A stretch of 64,000 bases of DNA from Pseudomonas fluorescens (GTDB lineage: Bacteria > Pseudomonadota > Gammaproteobacteria > Pseudomonadales > Pseudomonadaceae): the NCBI RefSeq assembly GCF_001307155.1, contig NZ_CP012830.1:4400501-4464500 (forward strand), written 5' to 3'. Position 1 is the first letter of the stretch. Each line of letters starts with the position of its first letter. The translations under genes were made by a program, and so were the position numbers. A model generated the notes under the pieces. It searched no databases and was not told the origin of the DNA. It was given only the letters and a program-made list of their open reading frames with translations. Shown piece by piece: positions 50,271-58,794 of the stretch.

Positions 50271-51137
50271 ATGAACCTGTTCCAACTCCGCGCATTTGAT
50301 GCCGTGGCCCGCGAAGGCAGCTTCACCCGGGCTGCTGCCCGTTTGTTCATCAGCCAGCCGGCGGTCACCGGGCATATCAAGGCGCTGGAGGAGCACTATC
50401 AGGTCACCCTGCTGCGGCGCACCGCTCGGCGGGTTGATTTGACGGAGGAGGGCACCCGACTGGCGGCCATCACCCGGGCGATGTTCGGCCTGGCCGAAGA
50501 GGCGCAAGTGATGCTTGAGGCCAATCGGCAGTTGTTGACCGGTCGGCTGGAAGTGGCAGCGGACGGTCCGCACTTGGTCATGCCGATGCTCGCCAGCCTG
50601 CGTGCGCGGTATCCGGGGATCACCGTGAATTTACGGCTGGGCAATGCCCAGGAAACCCTTGCGGCGTTGTTGTCCGAGCACGCCGACGTGGCGGTGCTGA
50701 CCGAGGTCGAGCCGCGCAAAGGTTTGCACCTGCAAGCCTTGAGCGAGTCGCGGATCTGTGCGCTGGTGCCGGCGGGGCACCCGTGGTCGGCGCTGCACGA
50801 AGGTATCGCGCTCAAGCAACTGGATCAGGTGATCATGGTATTGCGCGAGCCGAGCTCGATCACCCGTCGTACGTTCGATGAGGCTTGCGCCCAGGTCGGG
50901 GTCAATCCTCGGGTGCTGCTGGAGCTGGACAGTCGGGAGGCGGTGACTGAGGCGGTGGCGGCCGAGTTGGGGGTGGGCGTGGTGTCTTCAGTGGAAGTCA
51001 GCCACGACCCGCGTGTGCGGGCGGTGCCGATCATTGGCGAAGGACTGGTCAACCGGCACATGATCGGTTGCATGGAACGGCGCCGGGATTTGCGCTTGAT
51101 ACAGGCGTTTTTCGGCTTGGCACGGGGTACCTCGTAG
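50271..51137 (+). CDS. LysR-family regulator of phosphonate use
   Basis: The 288-aa LysR protein starts at MNLFQLRAFDAVAREGSFTRAA (ATG at 50271). The N-terminal helix-turn-helix runs through LFISQPAVTGHIKALEEHY, and a LysR substrate domain follows. It is divergent from phnW with a 111-base gap that contains an A/T-rich tract suited to LysR binding. Regulators at this position typically activate phnWX in the presence of 2-aminoethylphosphonate; that role is inferred from location. Its stop codon lies inside a REP-type hairpin. Confidence 0.88.
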   Translation: MNLFQLRAFDAVAREGSFTRAAARLFISQPAVTGHIKALEEHYQVTLLRRTARRVDLTEEGTRLAAITRAMFGLAEEAQVMLEANRQLLTGRLEVAADGPHLVMPMLASLRARYPGITVNLRLGNAQETLAALLSEHADVAVLTEVEPRKGLHLQALSESRICALVPAGHPWSALHEGIALKQLDQVIMVLREPSSITRRTFDEACAQVGVNPRVLLELDSREAVTEAVAAELGVGVVSSVEVSHDPRVRAVPIIGEGLVNRHMIGCMERRRDLRLIQAFFGLARGTS

Positions 51138-51159
51138 CAGCCTTCGGCAGCTGCTACGC
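51133..51159. repeat. Hairpin overlapping the lysR stop codon
   Basis: CGTAGCAG...CTGCTACG pair around CCTTCGGCAG. The stop codon TAG at 51135-51137 is the first part of the left arm. It is related to the repeat at 48999-49040 and may act as a transcription end signal. Confidence 0.65.
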
Positions 51160-51186
51160 GGGGGTGAACATCTCAGGGGCGGCGAT

Positions 51187-52980
51187 CTAGGGCGTAGTGT
51201 CCGGGCCGTTCACCAGCCAGTCGAACAGCAGACGCGCTTCTCGCGGTTGGCGCTGAGCGCTGGCGGGGTTGGCGCTTTCGATGAAGCCCAGGCGTTGTTC
51301 GCTGTTCCAGTATTGCTGGAAATAATCGGCCAGCGCCACGCATTGCCCCGGATACAGCAGGCAGAGTTGTTCGGGAGTACGGGCGAACTCGCTGGCCAGG
51401 CGTTGTTTCTGTTCTATCGTCAGCGACAGGTTGCCCAGTGCCTGGCTTTTACCGGTCATCAGCACATCGTCACGGTTGAGGCTCCCCAGATCCTTGAGCC
51501 CGGGACGCGGCATGCGCACGATGTACCACGTGGTGTCGGCCAGGCGTTCGGTGGTGGCGGGGGGGCGCTCGAACAAGTAGATCTCGCCGCTCCAGCCTGT
51601 CGGCGGCGCCTTCGGTTCAGCCGCCACCACCGGCTGCGGTTCGCGTGCTTGTGCATCAGCGAAACCCGTGCAAAGCACTGGTCGATCAGGATCACCGTCG
51701 AGGAAACTCACGAGTACCTCGCTGCCGGCCAGTGGCAAGGTTGGACGTCCCGTCCCCGTATGGGCAATTGGCAACCAGATGCCTGAGGAACCTTGGCTGT
51801 CGGATTGCGCGTCAGGCCACAGGCAGATGTTGATAAGCCCGTGTTTGTCGAGGTGCGGCGGCTTTCCTGCCGGGCCGATGACCTCAGCGGTCTGGTAACC
51901 GCAGATACTTGGGCGGGAATGTTTGAGGGCCGGGCGGAACGCGGTTGACCAGGGAATTGCCTTGAATTGATTGCGATAACCCGTTGCCTCGGACAACACC
52001 TTGTCCACGCCAGGCGTTTCGCCTTGGTGCAGCACTTCGCTTAATAACCATTGATCGTTGAACGCCGGGACCGGATGCCCGGTGACTTGCAGCAGCCGCC
52101 CGCTGAGCAGTTCGGGCAGTGTACTGTGGCCCTGAACCAGACGATGCAGGCTGCGCAGACGTTCGAGTTCGCGACGACCGAGCTGGTTGCGACGGGCTTG
52201 CACCGGGTCGATTCGACCCGTTGGGTGCGGGCTGGCGAGGTAGGTCTGGTTGGCGCAGGCGTCAGGTGCGGTGGATGCGGGGTCAGCGTTGGCGTGCTGC
52301 GCAAAGGTGGTTTGCGGCCCTGTGGTCGGCCGGCTATGGCATTGGAAGAGCCGGCTGATCCGCGGGTGTCCGGCATCCCGTGCTGTGGGGTGAAAAGCAC
52401 TCTCGACCGGTCGCTGCGCAAAGCTGTCGCTGTCATCGGCGAACACCAACACGTGCCGGTCGTGTTGATGTTCGAAGTGATAGTGGATGCCTTCCTCTTC
52501 ACACAATCGTTGCAGCAGGTTCAGGTCGGTTTCGTCGTACTGGATGCAAAACGGGCGCGGCGGGTATTCACCGTTTGGTAACTCGAAACGGTAGCTGTCG
52601 GGTGGCAGTCGATGCTCGGCCAGCAACTGGCGCAAGATTTCTGGCACGCTCAGGTGCTGGAATACCCTTCGACGGTGCTGTTGCTCAAGTGTAAGCAGAC
52701 GGGGTGCGAGGTTCAGGCTGTAGCCGATCTGCTGCGCGCCGCAGTACTGCAAACCGGCGCTGTGGATGATGCCGTGGATGCCGGTGGTGGGGCTCAGGCT
52801 GAGGAATGCCGGTTGATGCAGCAGTAGGTCCAGATTCATTGCGGGCTGCGGGCTGCGCATTTCGATGTCGAATCGATAGACCTGGTTGAGGGCTTCGCGG
52901 CCGCTGAACTGTCGGACCTGAAAACCCAAGGCGAGCTCGGTGAGCGTGAGGATGAAGGGACTTTCCATGTCGTTGTGCAT
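51187..52980 (-). CDS. Orphan type VI secretion VgrG-like spike protein with C-terminal extension
   Basis: The 597-aa protein (ATG at 52980, AGAAGAG about 6 bases upstream) has the gp27-like Vgr domain (FQVRQFSGREALNQVYRFDIEM; FCIQYDETDLNLLQRLCEEEGIHYHFEH). A gp5-like OB region and beta blade follow (IWLPIAHTGTGRPTLPLAGSEVLVSFLDGDPDRPVLCTGF). The last 130 residues, from about GWSGEIYLFERPP, are not the usual beta-helix spike; they contain LADTTWYIVRMPRPGL and a helical EQKQRLASEFARTPEQL region. They could be an adaptor-binding or effector segment. No other T6SS gene is near. Confidence 0.85.
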   Translation of the reverse strand: MHNDMESPFILTLTELALGFQVRQFSGREALNQVYRFDIEMRSPQPAMNLDLLLHQPAFLSLSPTTGIHGIIHSAGLQYCGAQQIGYSLNLAPRLLTLEQQHRRRVFQHLSVPEILRQLLAEHRLPPDSYRFELPNGEYPPRPFCIQYDETDLNLLQRLCEEEGIHYHFEHQHDRHVLVFADDSDSFAQRPVESAFHPTARDAGHPRISRLFQCHSRPTTGPQTTFAQHANADPASTAPDACANQTYLASPHPTGRIDPVQARRNQLGRRELERLRSLHRLVQGHSTLPELLSGRLLQVTGHPVPAFNDQWLLSEVLHQGETPGVDKVLSEATGYRNQFKAIPWSTAFRPALKHSRPSICGYQTAEVIGPAGKPPHLDKHGLINICLWPDAQSDSQGSSGIWLPIAHTGTGRPTLPLAGSEVLVSFLDGDPDRPVLCTGFADAQAREPQPVVAAEPKAPPTGWSGEIYLFERPPATTERLADTTWYIVRMPRPGLKDLGSLNRDDVLMTGKSQALGNLSLTIEQKQRLASEFARTPEQLCLLYPGQCVALADYFQQYWNSEQRLGFIESANPASAQRQPREARLLFDWLVNGPDTTP

Positions 52981-53199
52981 CAAACACTCTTCTGCCATGA
53001 AGTACGGGGCACAGAGGTTACGAAACACTGGCGCTCAATAGTCACCGTAAACCTGCTTTTCAGAAAAGCCCTACAACAGGTTGTGAAGATGTCGATCACT
53101 CACAACACTTTTTGGTCGATTGCCAACTTTTTGCCGTATAAACTTGCACAAAGCGTCGGCCAATAGATGTCTCGGCGCCACAGATCAAGAGAGTGAGTA

Positions 53200-53904
53200 A
53201 TGGGCGCACAGTGGAAGGTTAAACACAAAGAAGCGGCAGCCAACGCCAAGGGCAAGATCTTCGGCAAACTGGTGAAGGAAATCACCATTGCTGCACGTAA
53301 CGGCGCGGATGTCAGCACCAACGCGCACTTGCGCCTGGTGGTCGAACAGGCGAAAAAAGCCTCGATGCCGCGTGAAACCCTGGAGCGTGCAATCAAGAAA
53401 GGCTCGGGCCAGCTCGGCGAAACCGTGCAGTACCACCGCGTGACCTACGAAGGCTTCGCCCCGCATCAGGTGCCGCTGATCGTTGAATGCGTGACTGACA
53501 ACATCAACCGTACCGTGGCAGAAATCCGCGTGGCGTTCCGTAAAGGCCAGCTGGGGGCTTCCGGTTCCGTGGCTTGGGACTTTGACCACGTGGGCATGAT
53601 CGAGGCGTCCCCGGACACCCCGGATGCCGATCCGGAAATGGCCGCTATCGAAGCCGGTGCACAGGATTTCGAGCCGGGCGAAGACAGCGCGACCCTGTTC
53701 ATCACCGAAGCCACCGATCTGGACTCCGTCCAGAAAGCCTTGCCTGAGCAGGGTTTCACGGTGCTGTCGGCGAAGCTCGGCTACAAGCCGAAGAACCCGG
53801 TCAGCGGTCTGACCGATGCACAAATGGAAGAAGTCGAAGCTTTCCTCGAAGGCCTCGATAACCATGACGACGTGCAGGACATGTTTGTCGGGTTGGCAGG
53901 TTAA
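53200..53904 (+). CDS. YebC/PmpR-family protein of the YeeN type
   Basis: The 234-aa protein opens MGAQWKVKHKEAAANAKGKI, the YeeN-like variant of the YebC start, and continues through all three domains, with LRLVVEQAKKASMPRETLERAIKKG and EGFAPHQVPLIVECVTDNINRT. YebC proteins help ribosomes pass proline-rich stretches or act as DNA-binding regulators. The YeeN branch is a second paralogue distinct from the ruvC-linked copy. Conserved along its full length. Confidence 0.9.
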   Translation: MGAQWKVKHKEAAANAKGKIFGKLVKEITIAARNGADVSTNAHLRLVVEQAKKASMPRETLERAIKKGSGQLGETVQYHRVTYEGFAPHQVPLIVECVTDNINRTVAEIRVAFRKGQLGASGSVAWDFDHVGMIEASPDTPDADPEMAAIEAGAQDFEPGEDSATLFITEATDLDSVQKALPEQGFTVLSAKLGYKPKNPVSGLTDAQMEEVEAFLEGLDNHDDVQDMFVGLAG

Positions 53905-53931
53905 ACCGCACTGTCGATTTTGACCTGACCT

Positions 53932-54022
53932 GTGGCGAGGGAGCTTGCTCCCGCTGGACGGCAAAGCCGTCCCAACAACGACGGCTGCTACGCCGCCGAG
54001 CGGGAGCAAGCTCCCTCGCCAC
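53932..54022. repeat. REPIN: paired inverted REP sequences
   Basis: The outer arms at 53932-53954 (GTGGCGAGGGAGCTTGCTCC...) and 53999-54022 are reverse complements and match the REP core common in fluorescent pseudomonads. Between them lies a smaller hairpin GGACGGC-aaa-GCCGTCC and a GGCTGCTACGCCGCC element. It sits between convergent genes. The mobilising RAYT transposase is not in the window. Confidence 0.85.
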
Positions 54023-54040
54023 GGGTTTTTGAATGTGCCG

Positions 54041-55366
54041 TTAGTGATTTGAGTTACAGGCAGCCAACTCCTGCACGATCTCGCTGAATCCCGGGCGCGC
54101 CAGCACGTCTGGCTGACAGCAGCGGCTCTGCAAATCCATCAAGCGTTCACGGCGCTCAGCACTCAAGCCTGAGTCGATCCGTTCCAGCAACTCACCCAAC
54201 AGAATCCCGAAGGCCCGCACTTCGATGCGTTGCAGCGCGCGCGTCTCCAGCGTGTCAGACGTGGCATGGAAGGATGCGGCGCCAAAGTCGCCCAACAGGC
54301 AATCGCCGTGCTCATTCCACAACGTATTGTGGCCGTACAGGTCGCCGTGGGTGATGCCCTGTTGATGAAGGTGCGCAGCCGCCGAGGCAATGCCGCTGGC
54401 GATCCGCAGCGCCACCGCTGCACTGAAACGGGTGTCCTCTGCGTACACATCACGGCTGCAGGAGGCCAGGCTCGGTAACGCCGCCAGGTTGCGATAGCTC
54501 GGCTCGATCAAGTGCATGACCAGCCCGGCCTGAGCCTGCGGATGCCCGACGATCCGCCCCTCGACCTTGATCAGGTTGGGATGAATACCTGCGGTGATGC
54601 AGGCATTCATTTCATGCAGCGGTGAGCCGTCGCTGGTCATGTGCCCCTTATAGAGTTTCACCGCGACCTTGCGCTCAGGCTGCGACGGTTGCTCCCACAC
54701 GGCCTGGTGAATCACCCCGGAAGCGCCTTCGCCCAATTGTTGCTGCAGGTTCAGTTGCGACCAGGGAATGTTCGGCGTGGCTTCGAGAGCGGCGGCATCG
54801 GCTTCGGTTTCCAGCGGGTTGCCGGCGTACGCCAACCAGGCCAGCCCGGGCAATGTCAGCAGCCACTGCGGCAGTTCGGTCATGCGGTTGGCGGCGATGC
54901 GGATCAGCTCCAGCTGATGGCACTGGCTCAAGCTTGCAGGCAGGCTTTGCAGATGGTTGCCGGCCAGCATCAATTTTTGCAGGTGCGGCCGTTCGCCCAA
55001 TTCGCTTGGCAATTCGCTGATGCAGTTGTCGGTCAGGATCAACCAGCGCAGCAGCGGCGGCAGCGCGGCGGCCGGGACTCGCTCAAGGCGATTGGCCTTG
55101 AAGCCGATCATCGTCAGTTGCGCGCATTGACCGAGGCAGGTCGGCAACTCGCGGAACTGATTGTCCGAGCAAAACAGCACGCGCAGATGCGTCAGGCGAT
55201 GCAGGTCATCCGGCAAGCTGCTCAAGGCATTGCCGCTGAGGTTGAGCACCTCCAGCGTGTCTGCCAGGTCGAAGATTTCCCGGGGGAACTCGGTCAGGCC
55301 GCACGACAGATCCAGACGTTTGAGCCCTGCAAGCGCGCCGGCCCGCAGTTGTGCAAGGGTATGCAT
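54041..55366 (-). CDS. Leucine-rich-repeat protein kinase-like protein
   Basis: The 441-aa cytosolic protein starts at MHTLAQLRAGALAGLKRLDL. About eight LRR units fill residues 15-205, with LEVLNLSGNALSSLPDDL, LRWLILTDNCISELPSEL and LQKLMLAGNHLQSLPASL. A protein-kinase fold follows: Gly loop LGEGASGVIHQ, VAVKLYKG with the ATP Lys, the catalytic loop ITHGDLYGHNTLW (HGD in place of HRD, Asn kept), and GDFGAAS. All key catalytic residues except the Arg are present, so activity is plausible. The combination resembles plant and eukaryotic LRR-kinases; the substrate is unknown. Confidence 0.85.
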   Translation of the reverse strand: MHTLAQLRAGALAGLKRLDLSCGLTEFPREIFDLADTLEVLNLSGNALSSLPDDLHRLTHLRVLFCSDNQFRELPTCLGQCAQLTMIGFKANRLERVPAAALPPLLRWLILTDNCISELPSELGERPHLQKLMLAGNHLQSLPASLSQCHQLELIRIAANRMTELPQWLLTLPGLAWLAYAGNPLETEADAAALEATPNIPWSQLNLQQQLGEGASGVIHQAVWEQPSQPERKVAVKLYKGHMTSDGSPLHEMNACITAGIHPNLIKVEGRIVGHPQAQAGLVMHLIEPSYRNLAALPSLASCSRDVYAEDTRFSAAVALRIASGIASAAAHLHQQGITHGDLYGHNTLWNEHGDCLLGDFGAASFHATSDTLETRALQRIEVRAFGILLGELLERIDSGLSAERRERLMDLQSRCCQPDVLARPGFSEIVQELAACNSNH

Positions 55367-55665
55367 GAACACATCCAACCAATGAGAAGAGAACGGCAAG
55401 TCGCCCACAAAAAACGCCGCCATGATAACGACAAAACCCATCTGACTGGACGGTGAATTTTCCTGCGCTGGCCTTGATGAATATCATGGTTTATTCGACA
55501 GGAATATGCGGTCTGTACAGCTTATTGCCAGTGAATAATGCTGTGGCTTCAGCGATTTCGATGCACAGACAGAATTGATAGGGGGGAATGCCCGGTTTAA
55601 CTGGCGGATTTGCCCTACGTAGCTAACCTGACCCTACATCAGTCACGCTCAAAAGGATTGAGGCC
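55367..55665 (+). other. Promoter region of the chaperone-usher operon
   Basis: About 300 bases between divergent genes. It includes an A/T-rich zone at 55480-55550 and repeated CCCTACxT words at 55612-55637, which could bind a regulator. No clear -35/-10 pair or gene was identified. Confidence 0.4.
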
Positions 55666-56193
55666 GTGAAAGGATCCAGGGTGGTGGTAGTCATGAGCAT
55701 GATGCTCAGTGCGACGGCATCGGCCGCAGAACTCCAGGTGGAGGTGCGGGTCAATGTGCAGCGTGGCTGTCAGCTGGTGGGTCAGCAGCGCGTCGCCGGC
55801 ATCGAGCAACTCGGTGTGCTGGACTTCGGCAGTACCGCACGCCTGGACGACCCGGCAGGTCCCCTGAGCGCCGCGTTGATCAGCGGACGCCTGCCACGGC
55901 TGGAATGCAATCCCGACACTCCTTTTCAATTACGCGTCGACGGTGGCCTGCATGGCGGCGTCGGCGAGATGCGCTATCTGGCCGCCAGTGCCGAACACGG
56001 CAAACCCATTCCTTACCGACTCTTTCAGGACGCCGCGCGGCGGCTGCCGTTGCCGGTGAATGTGCCGTTGAGCGGGCGCGTGCCGGATTCAGGTTCGGTG
56101 AATTTGCCGTTGTACGGGCGCATTGAACGCCTGGCCGAAGTGCCATGGGTCAGCCGTTATTCCGACCTGGTGAAGGTCACGGTCACCTGGTAG
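55666..56193 (+). CDS. Spore-coat-U-type pilin subunit 1 (CupE/Csu-like)
   Basis: The 175-aa protein starts at a GTG (GGATTGAGG upstream) with a signal peptide ending ASAAE. The SCPU fold is seen from LGVLDFGSTARLDD, through LECNPDTPFQLRVDGG, to a C-terminal SRYSDLVKVTVTW strand. It has the Cys pair (CQ... and LECN) and the IPYRLFQDA motif typical of the family. It is the first gene of a seven-gene chaperone-usher operon. A minor subunit role is likely, because it is more divergent than subunit 3. Confidence 0.85.
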   Translation: MKGSRVVVVMSMMLSATASAAELQVEVRVNVQRGCQLVGQQRVAGIEQLGVLDFGSTARLDDPAGPLSAALISGRLPRLECNPDTPFQLRVDGGLHGGVGEMRYLAASAEHGKPIPYRLFQDAARRLPLPVNVPLSGRVPDSGSVNLPLYGRIERLAEVPWVSRYSDLVKVTVTW

Positions 56194-56299
56194 CAACGTT
56201 TGTGCATGACCTGCCTGATGGAAACCGGGCAGTGCAGGGAAGGGCCTTCGCAGGCGAAGGGTCACTGGTTTCAATCCTGATGGAATTAGGATCGACGCA

Positions 56300-56836
56300 A
56301 TGAATAAACAACACCGGACGCTGTTTGCCCTGGGCGCTTTACTCTTGTTGGCGAATGACGCTAGCGCAACGGTTAGCGGGCAAATCCACGTGCGCCTGCT
56401 GATCATTGCCGGCTGCGAAGTGACCAAGGGGGTCATCGACCTCACCAACCCGGTTACAGGTGCTGCTCTGCTGGACTTCGGTGATCAAGGGCCAACCTGG
56501 ACCCGTCCGCTCAAGACAGGGCTCGGCGATGCCGGCGGCAGCAAGCTGAAAGTTTCCTGCAATCCTTCGGTCACCGGTTTTACCGTGACCATCGATGGCG
56601 GCGCTCATGGTGACGGCGTCACTCGACGCCTGAGCAACGGACGCCAGACCATTCCTTATCGACTGTTTCTCGATGCTGCTGGCAATGACAGCTACAGCAT
56701 CGGGCAGCAACGCAATTTCGCGGTTGCCCGAGGCGTCCAGGTACCGATTCCGGTGTTTGGTTCAGTGGTCGTGAATACCGGAGCCGTACCGGCAGGGGTC
56801 TACACCGACACCCTGAAGGTACGGCTGGATTGGTAA
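56300..56836 (+). CDS. Spore-coat-U-type pilin subunit 2
   Basis: The 178-aa exported protein has a signal peptide ending NDASA and an SCPU domain with GCEVTKGVIDL, ALLDFGDQGPTW, LKVSCNPSVTGFTVTIDGGAHGD and IPYRLFLDAAGN. The C-terminal strand TDTLKVRLDW would be donated to the next subunit or the chaperone. It shares the RLSNGRQTIPYRLF region with subunit 1, pointing to duplication. It lies 106 bases after subunit 1; subunit 3 begins 20 bases after its stop. Confidence 0.87.
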   Translation: MNKQHRTLFALGALLLLANDASATVSGQIHVRLLIIAGCEVTKGVIDLTNPVTGAALLDFGDQGPTWTRPLKTGLGDAGGSKLKVSCNPSVTGFTVTIDGGAHGDGVTRRLSNGRQTIPYRLFLDAAGNDSYSIGQQRNFAVARGVQVPIPVFGSVVVNTGAVPAGVYTDTLKVRLDW

Positions 56837-56856
56837 CCCTCAAGAGGAGGAACCTC

Positions 56857-57399
56857 ATGCACATGTTTATATCCAGGATTGCCGTGTCGTTGTTCGGTCT
56901 GGCGCTGGCCTCCAGTGCCCAGGCGGTCACCACTGTCACCGGGCAGATTTCTGCCAACCTGACCCTGACCGCGGCCTGTCAGGTCAATGGTGCCGGCACG
57001 GGGGCGGGGACTGGCATCAACTTCGGTACCTTGAGCTTCGGTACAGCGACCAGTCTGTTTACCACCGCCAGTGGTCAGGTACTCAGCGGCAGCGGTGGGG
57101 CGCTATCGATTCTATGCTCCAGTGGCACCAGCCCTACGGTCAAGGTTCGGGCGGGCACCAATGACGGACAATCGGCCGGCGGTACCCGGGCCTTGGCCGA
57201 TGGCAGTGGCAACTTCGTACCGTACGACCTCTACTCCGACTCGGGCCACACAACGCTTCTGGCGATAGATGACGTTATCAGCCTGGCCACCAGCACCGGT
57301 GTAGCGCAAACAGTGAACATCTACGGTAAAGCGGTGGGCAAGGCAGGTCTGCCAGCGGGCTCCTACACCGACACCGTTGCGGTTGAACTGGCGTTCTAG
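56857..57399 (+). CDS. Spore-coat-U-type major pilin (CsuA/B or CupE1-like)
   Basis: The 180-aa protein starts at the ATG at 56857 with AGAGGAGGAACCTC upstream, the strongest RBS in the operon. The signal peptide ends SAQA. The mature protein opens VTTVTGQISANLTLTAACQVNG and has INFGTLSFGTA and a C-terminal GSYTDTVAVELAF strand. It is rich in Gly, Ser and Thr like CsuA/B and CupE1, which form the pilus rod. The strong RBS supports a major-subunit role. The next pilin gene begins 4 bases after its stop. Confidence 0.88.
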   Translation: MHMFISRIAVSLFGLALASSAQAVTTVTGQISANLTLTAACQVNGAGTGAGTGINFGTLSFGTATSLFTTASGQVLSGSGGALSILCSSGTSPTVKVRAGTNDGQSAGGTRALADGSGNFVPYDLYSDSGHTTLLAIDDVISLATSTGVAQTVNIYGKAVGKAGLPAGSYTDTVAVELAF

Positions 57400-57403
57400 T
57401 GCG

Positions 57404-57904
57404 ATGGCCAGTCATGGCTATAGGTGCCTGCTGCTGATAGGTGCCAGTTGCTTGCCGATGCCATTGTCGGCGGTGACCAGCCAGAGTTTTCAGGTCAGTG
57501 CGACGGTAGTGGCGGGGTGTCTGGTGGTGGGCGGGGTGTCGAATTACGGCAGCCTGAACTTTGGCAGCAGCTCGGCGCTGTCGACCAGCTCCGTGCAGGT
57601 CACGTTGACCGGCGGGGTGCAATTGCAATGCACGCCGGGTGTCACGCTGAACATGACGGTCGATGGCGGGCTGTACAACAGCAGCGGTCGGCACATGCAG
57701 CTCGATAGCGGCAGTGCCCGGGTGGCCTATTCGTTGTTTAGCGATGCGGCCTATAGCCAGAGCCTGGGAATCGGCCAAAGCGTGGCCGTGGCTTATAGCG
57801 ATGCAAATGACATCAGCTTGCCGATTTATGGGCAAGTGCAGTTGCCGGGCAATCAGCCTGGGGGGACGTACAGCGATGTGCTGCAGGTGCAGCTGTCGTG
57901 GTAA
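57404..57904 (+). CDS. Spore-coat-U-type pilin subunit 4
   Basis: The 166-aa exported protein starts at the ATG at 57404, 4 bases after the preceding stop. A signal peptide ends near PLSA. The SCPU domain has CLVVGGVSNYGSLNFGSSSAL, LQCTPGVTLNMTVDGG and the C-terminal GGTYSDVLQVQLSW strand. It corresponds to the CupE2/CupE3 or CsuA/CsuB minor subunits. It is translationally linked to subunit 3 and precedes the chaperone. Confidence 0.87.
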   Translation: MASHGYRCLLLIGASCLPMPLSAVTSQSFQVSATVVAGCLVVGGVSNYGSLNFGSSSALSTSSVQVTLTGGVQLQCTPGVTLNMTVDGGLYNSSGRHMQLDSGSARVAYSLFSDAAYSQSLGIGQSVAVAYSDANDISLPIYGQVQLPGNQPGGTYSDVLQVQLSW

Positions 57905-57947
57905 TGCGGCGTTTTTGATCAGGCCCGCAAGGCTAAGGAGTAGGCGT

Positions 57948-58736
57948 ATGTGTTTACCTTCGCAGCGGCAGCAGGCCGTGCGTTGCGCGGTGCTCGCCCT
58001 GTTGATGCTGGGTCCGGTCTTGGCACAGGCCGCCAGTTCGGTGCTGATCTGGCCGATCGATCCGGTGCTGGAAGCTGACCAGCAGGCTAGCGCGTTGTGG
58101 CTGGAGAATCGCGGTACGGAAACTGCGAACCTGCAGATCCGGGTGTTCGCCTGGAGCCAGAGCGGTTTCGACGATCAGTATCAGAACCAGCGCGACGTGA
58201 TCGGCAGCCCACCGGTGGCGAAGATCGAACCCGGCCAGAAGCAATTGGTGCGCCTGACCCGCACCCGTGACGTGCCCCCCGGTCAGGAGTTGGCCTACCG
58301 CATCATCATCGATGAAATCCCTTCAGCCGCACCGCCCTCCGTTGAAGACGGCAAGACGGCAGCGGCGATTCGTTTCCAGATGCGCTATTCGGTGCCGCTG
58401 TTCGCCTACGGGACAGGTCTGTGGAGCAAGGAGGACGCGACCCGCAAGCGCGATCCGAAAGGTGCCGGGGTGCCTGACCTGAGCTGGCGCAAAGTCGCGG
58501 TCAATGGTCGTTCCTATGTGGAGGTGCGCAATCAGGGGGCGGTGCATGCGCGTCTGACCGATGTGGCCTTCAAGCAGGGCAGCCAGACCCGGCCGCTGGC
58601 GGAGGGGCTGCTGGGCTATGTGTTACCTGGCGCAATCATGCGCTGGCCGGCTCCCGAGGCGATTGCCGGTGATCCGGCGTTGCAGGTGCGGGTCAACGGT
58701 GCACCGCAGGTGCAAAGTGTTGCCCCGGCGCATTGA
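57948..58736 (+). CDS. Periplasmic pilus chaperone (PapD-like, CsuC/CupE4 type)
   Basis: The 262-aa protein starts at the ATG at 57948 with AAGGAG upstream; longer in-frame sequence upstream overlaps pilin 4 and is not used. The signal peptide ends AQAASS. The PapD N-domain starts VLIWPIDPVLEADQQASALWLENRG and has the Lys/Arg anchoring region LVRLTRTRDVPPGQELAYRIIIDEIP. The C-domain follows. It holds pilin subunits by donor-strand complementation and delivers them to the usher encoded 58 bases downstream. Confidence 0.92.
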   Translation: MCLPSQRQQAVRCAVLALLMLGPVLAQAASSVLIWPIDPVLEADQQASALWLENRGTETANLQIRVFAWSQSGFDDQYQNQRDVIGSPPVAKIEPGQKQLVRLTRTRDVPPGQELAYRIIIDEIPSAAPPSVEDGKTAAAIRFQMRYSVPLFAYGTGLWSKEDATRKRDPKGAGVPDLSWRKVAVNGRSYVEVRNQGAVHARLTDVAFKQGSQTRPLAEGLLGYVLPGAIMRWPAPEAIAGDPALQVRVNGAPQVQSVAPAH

Positions 58737-58794
58737 TAGCGGGAGCCAGGAGGAGGTGACGGGCAGATAGAGAGCGCCCGTGAACAGGAGGGAT

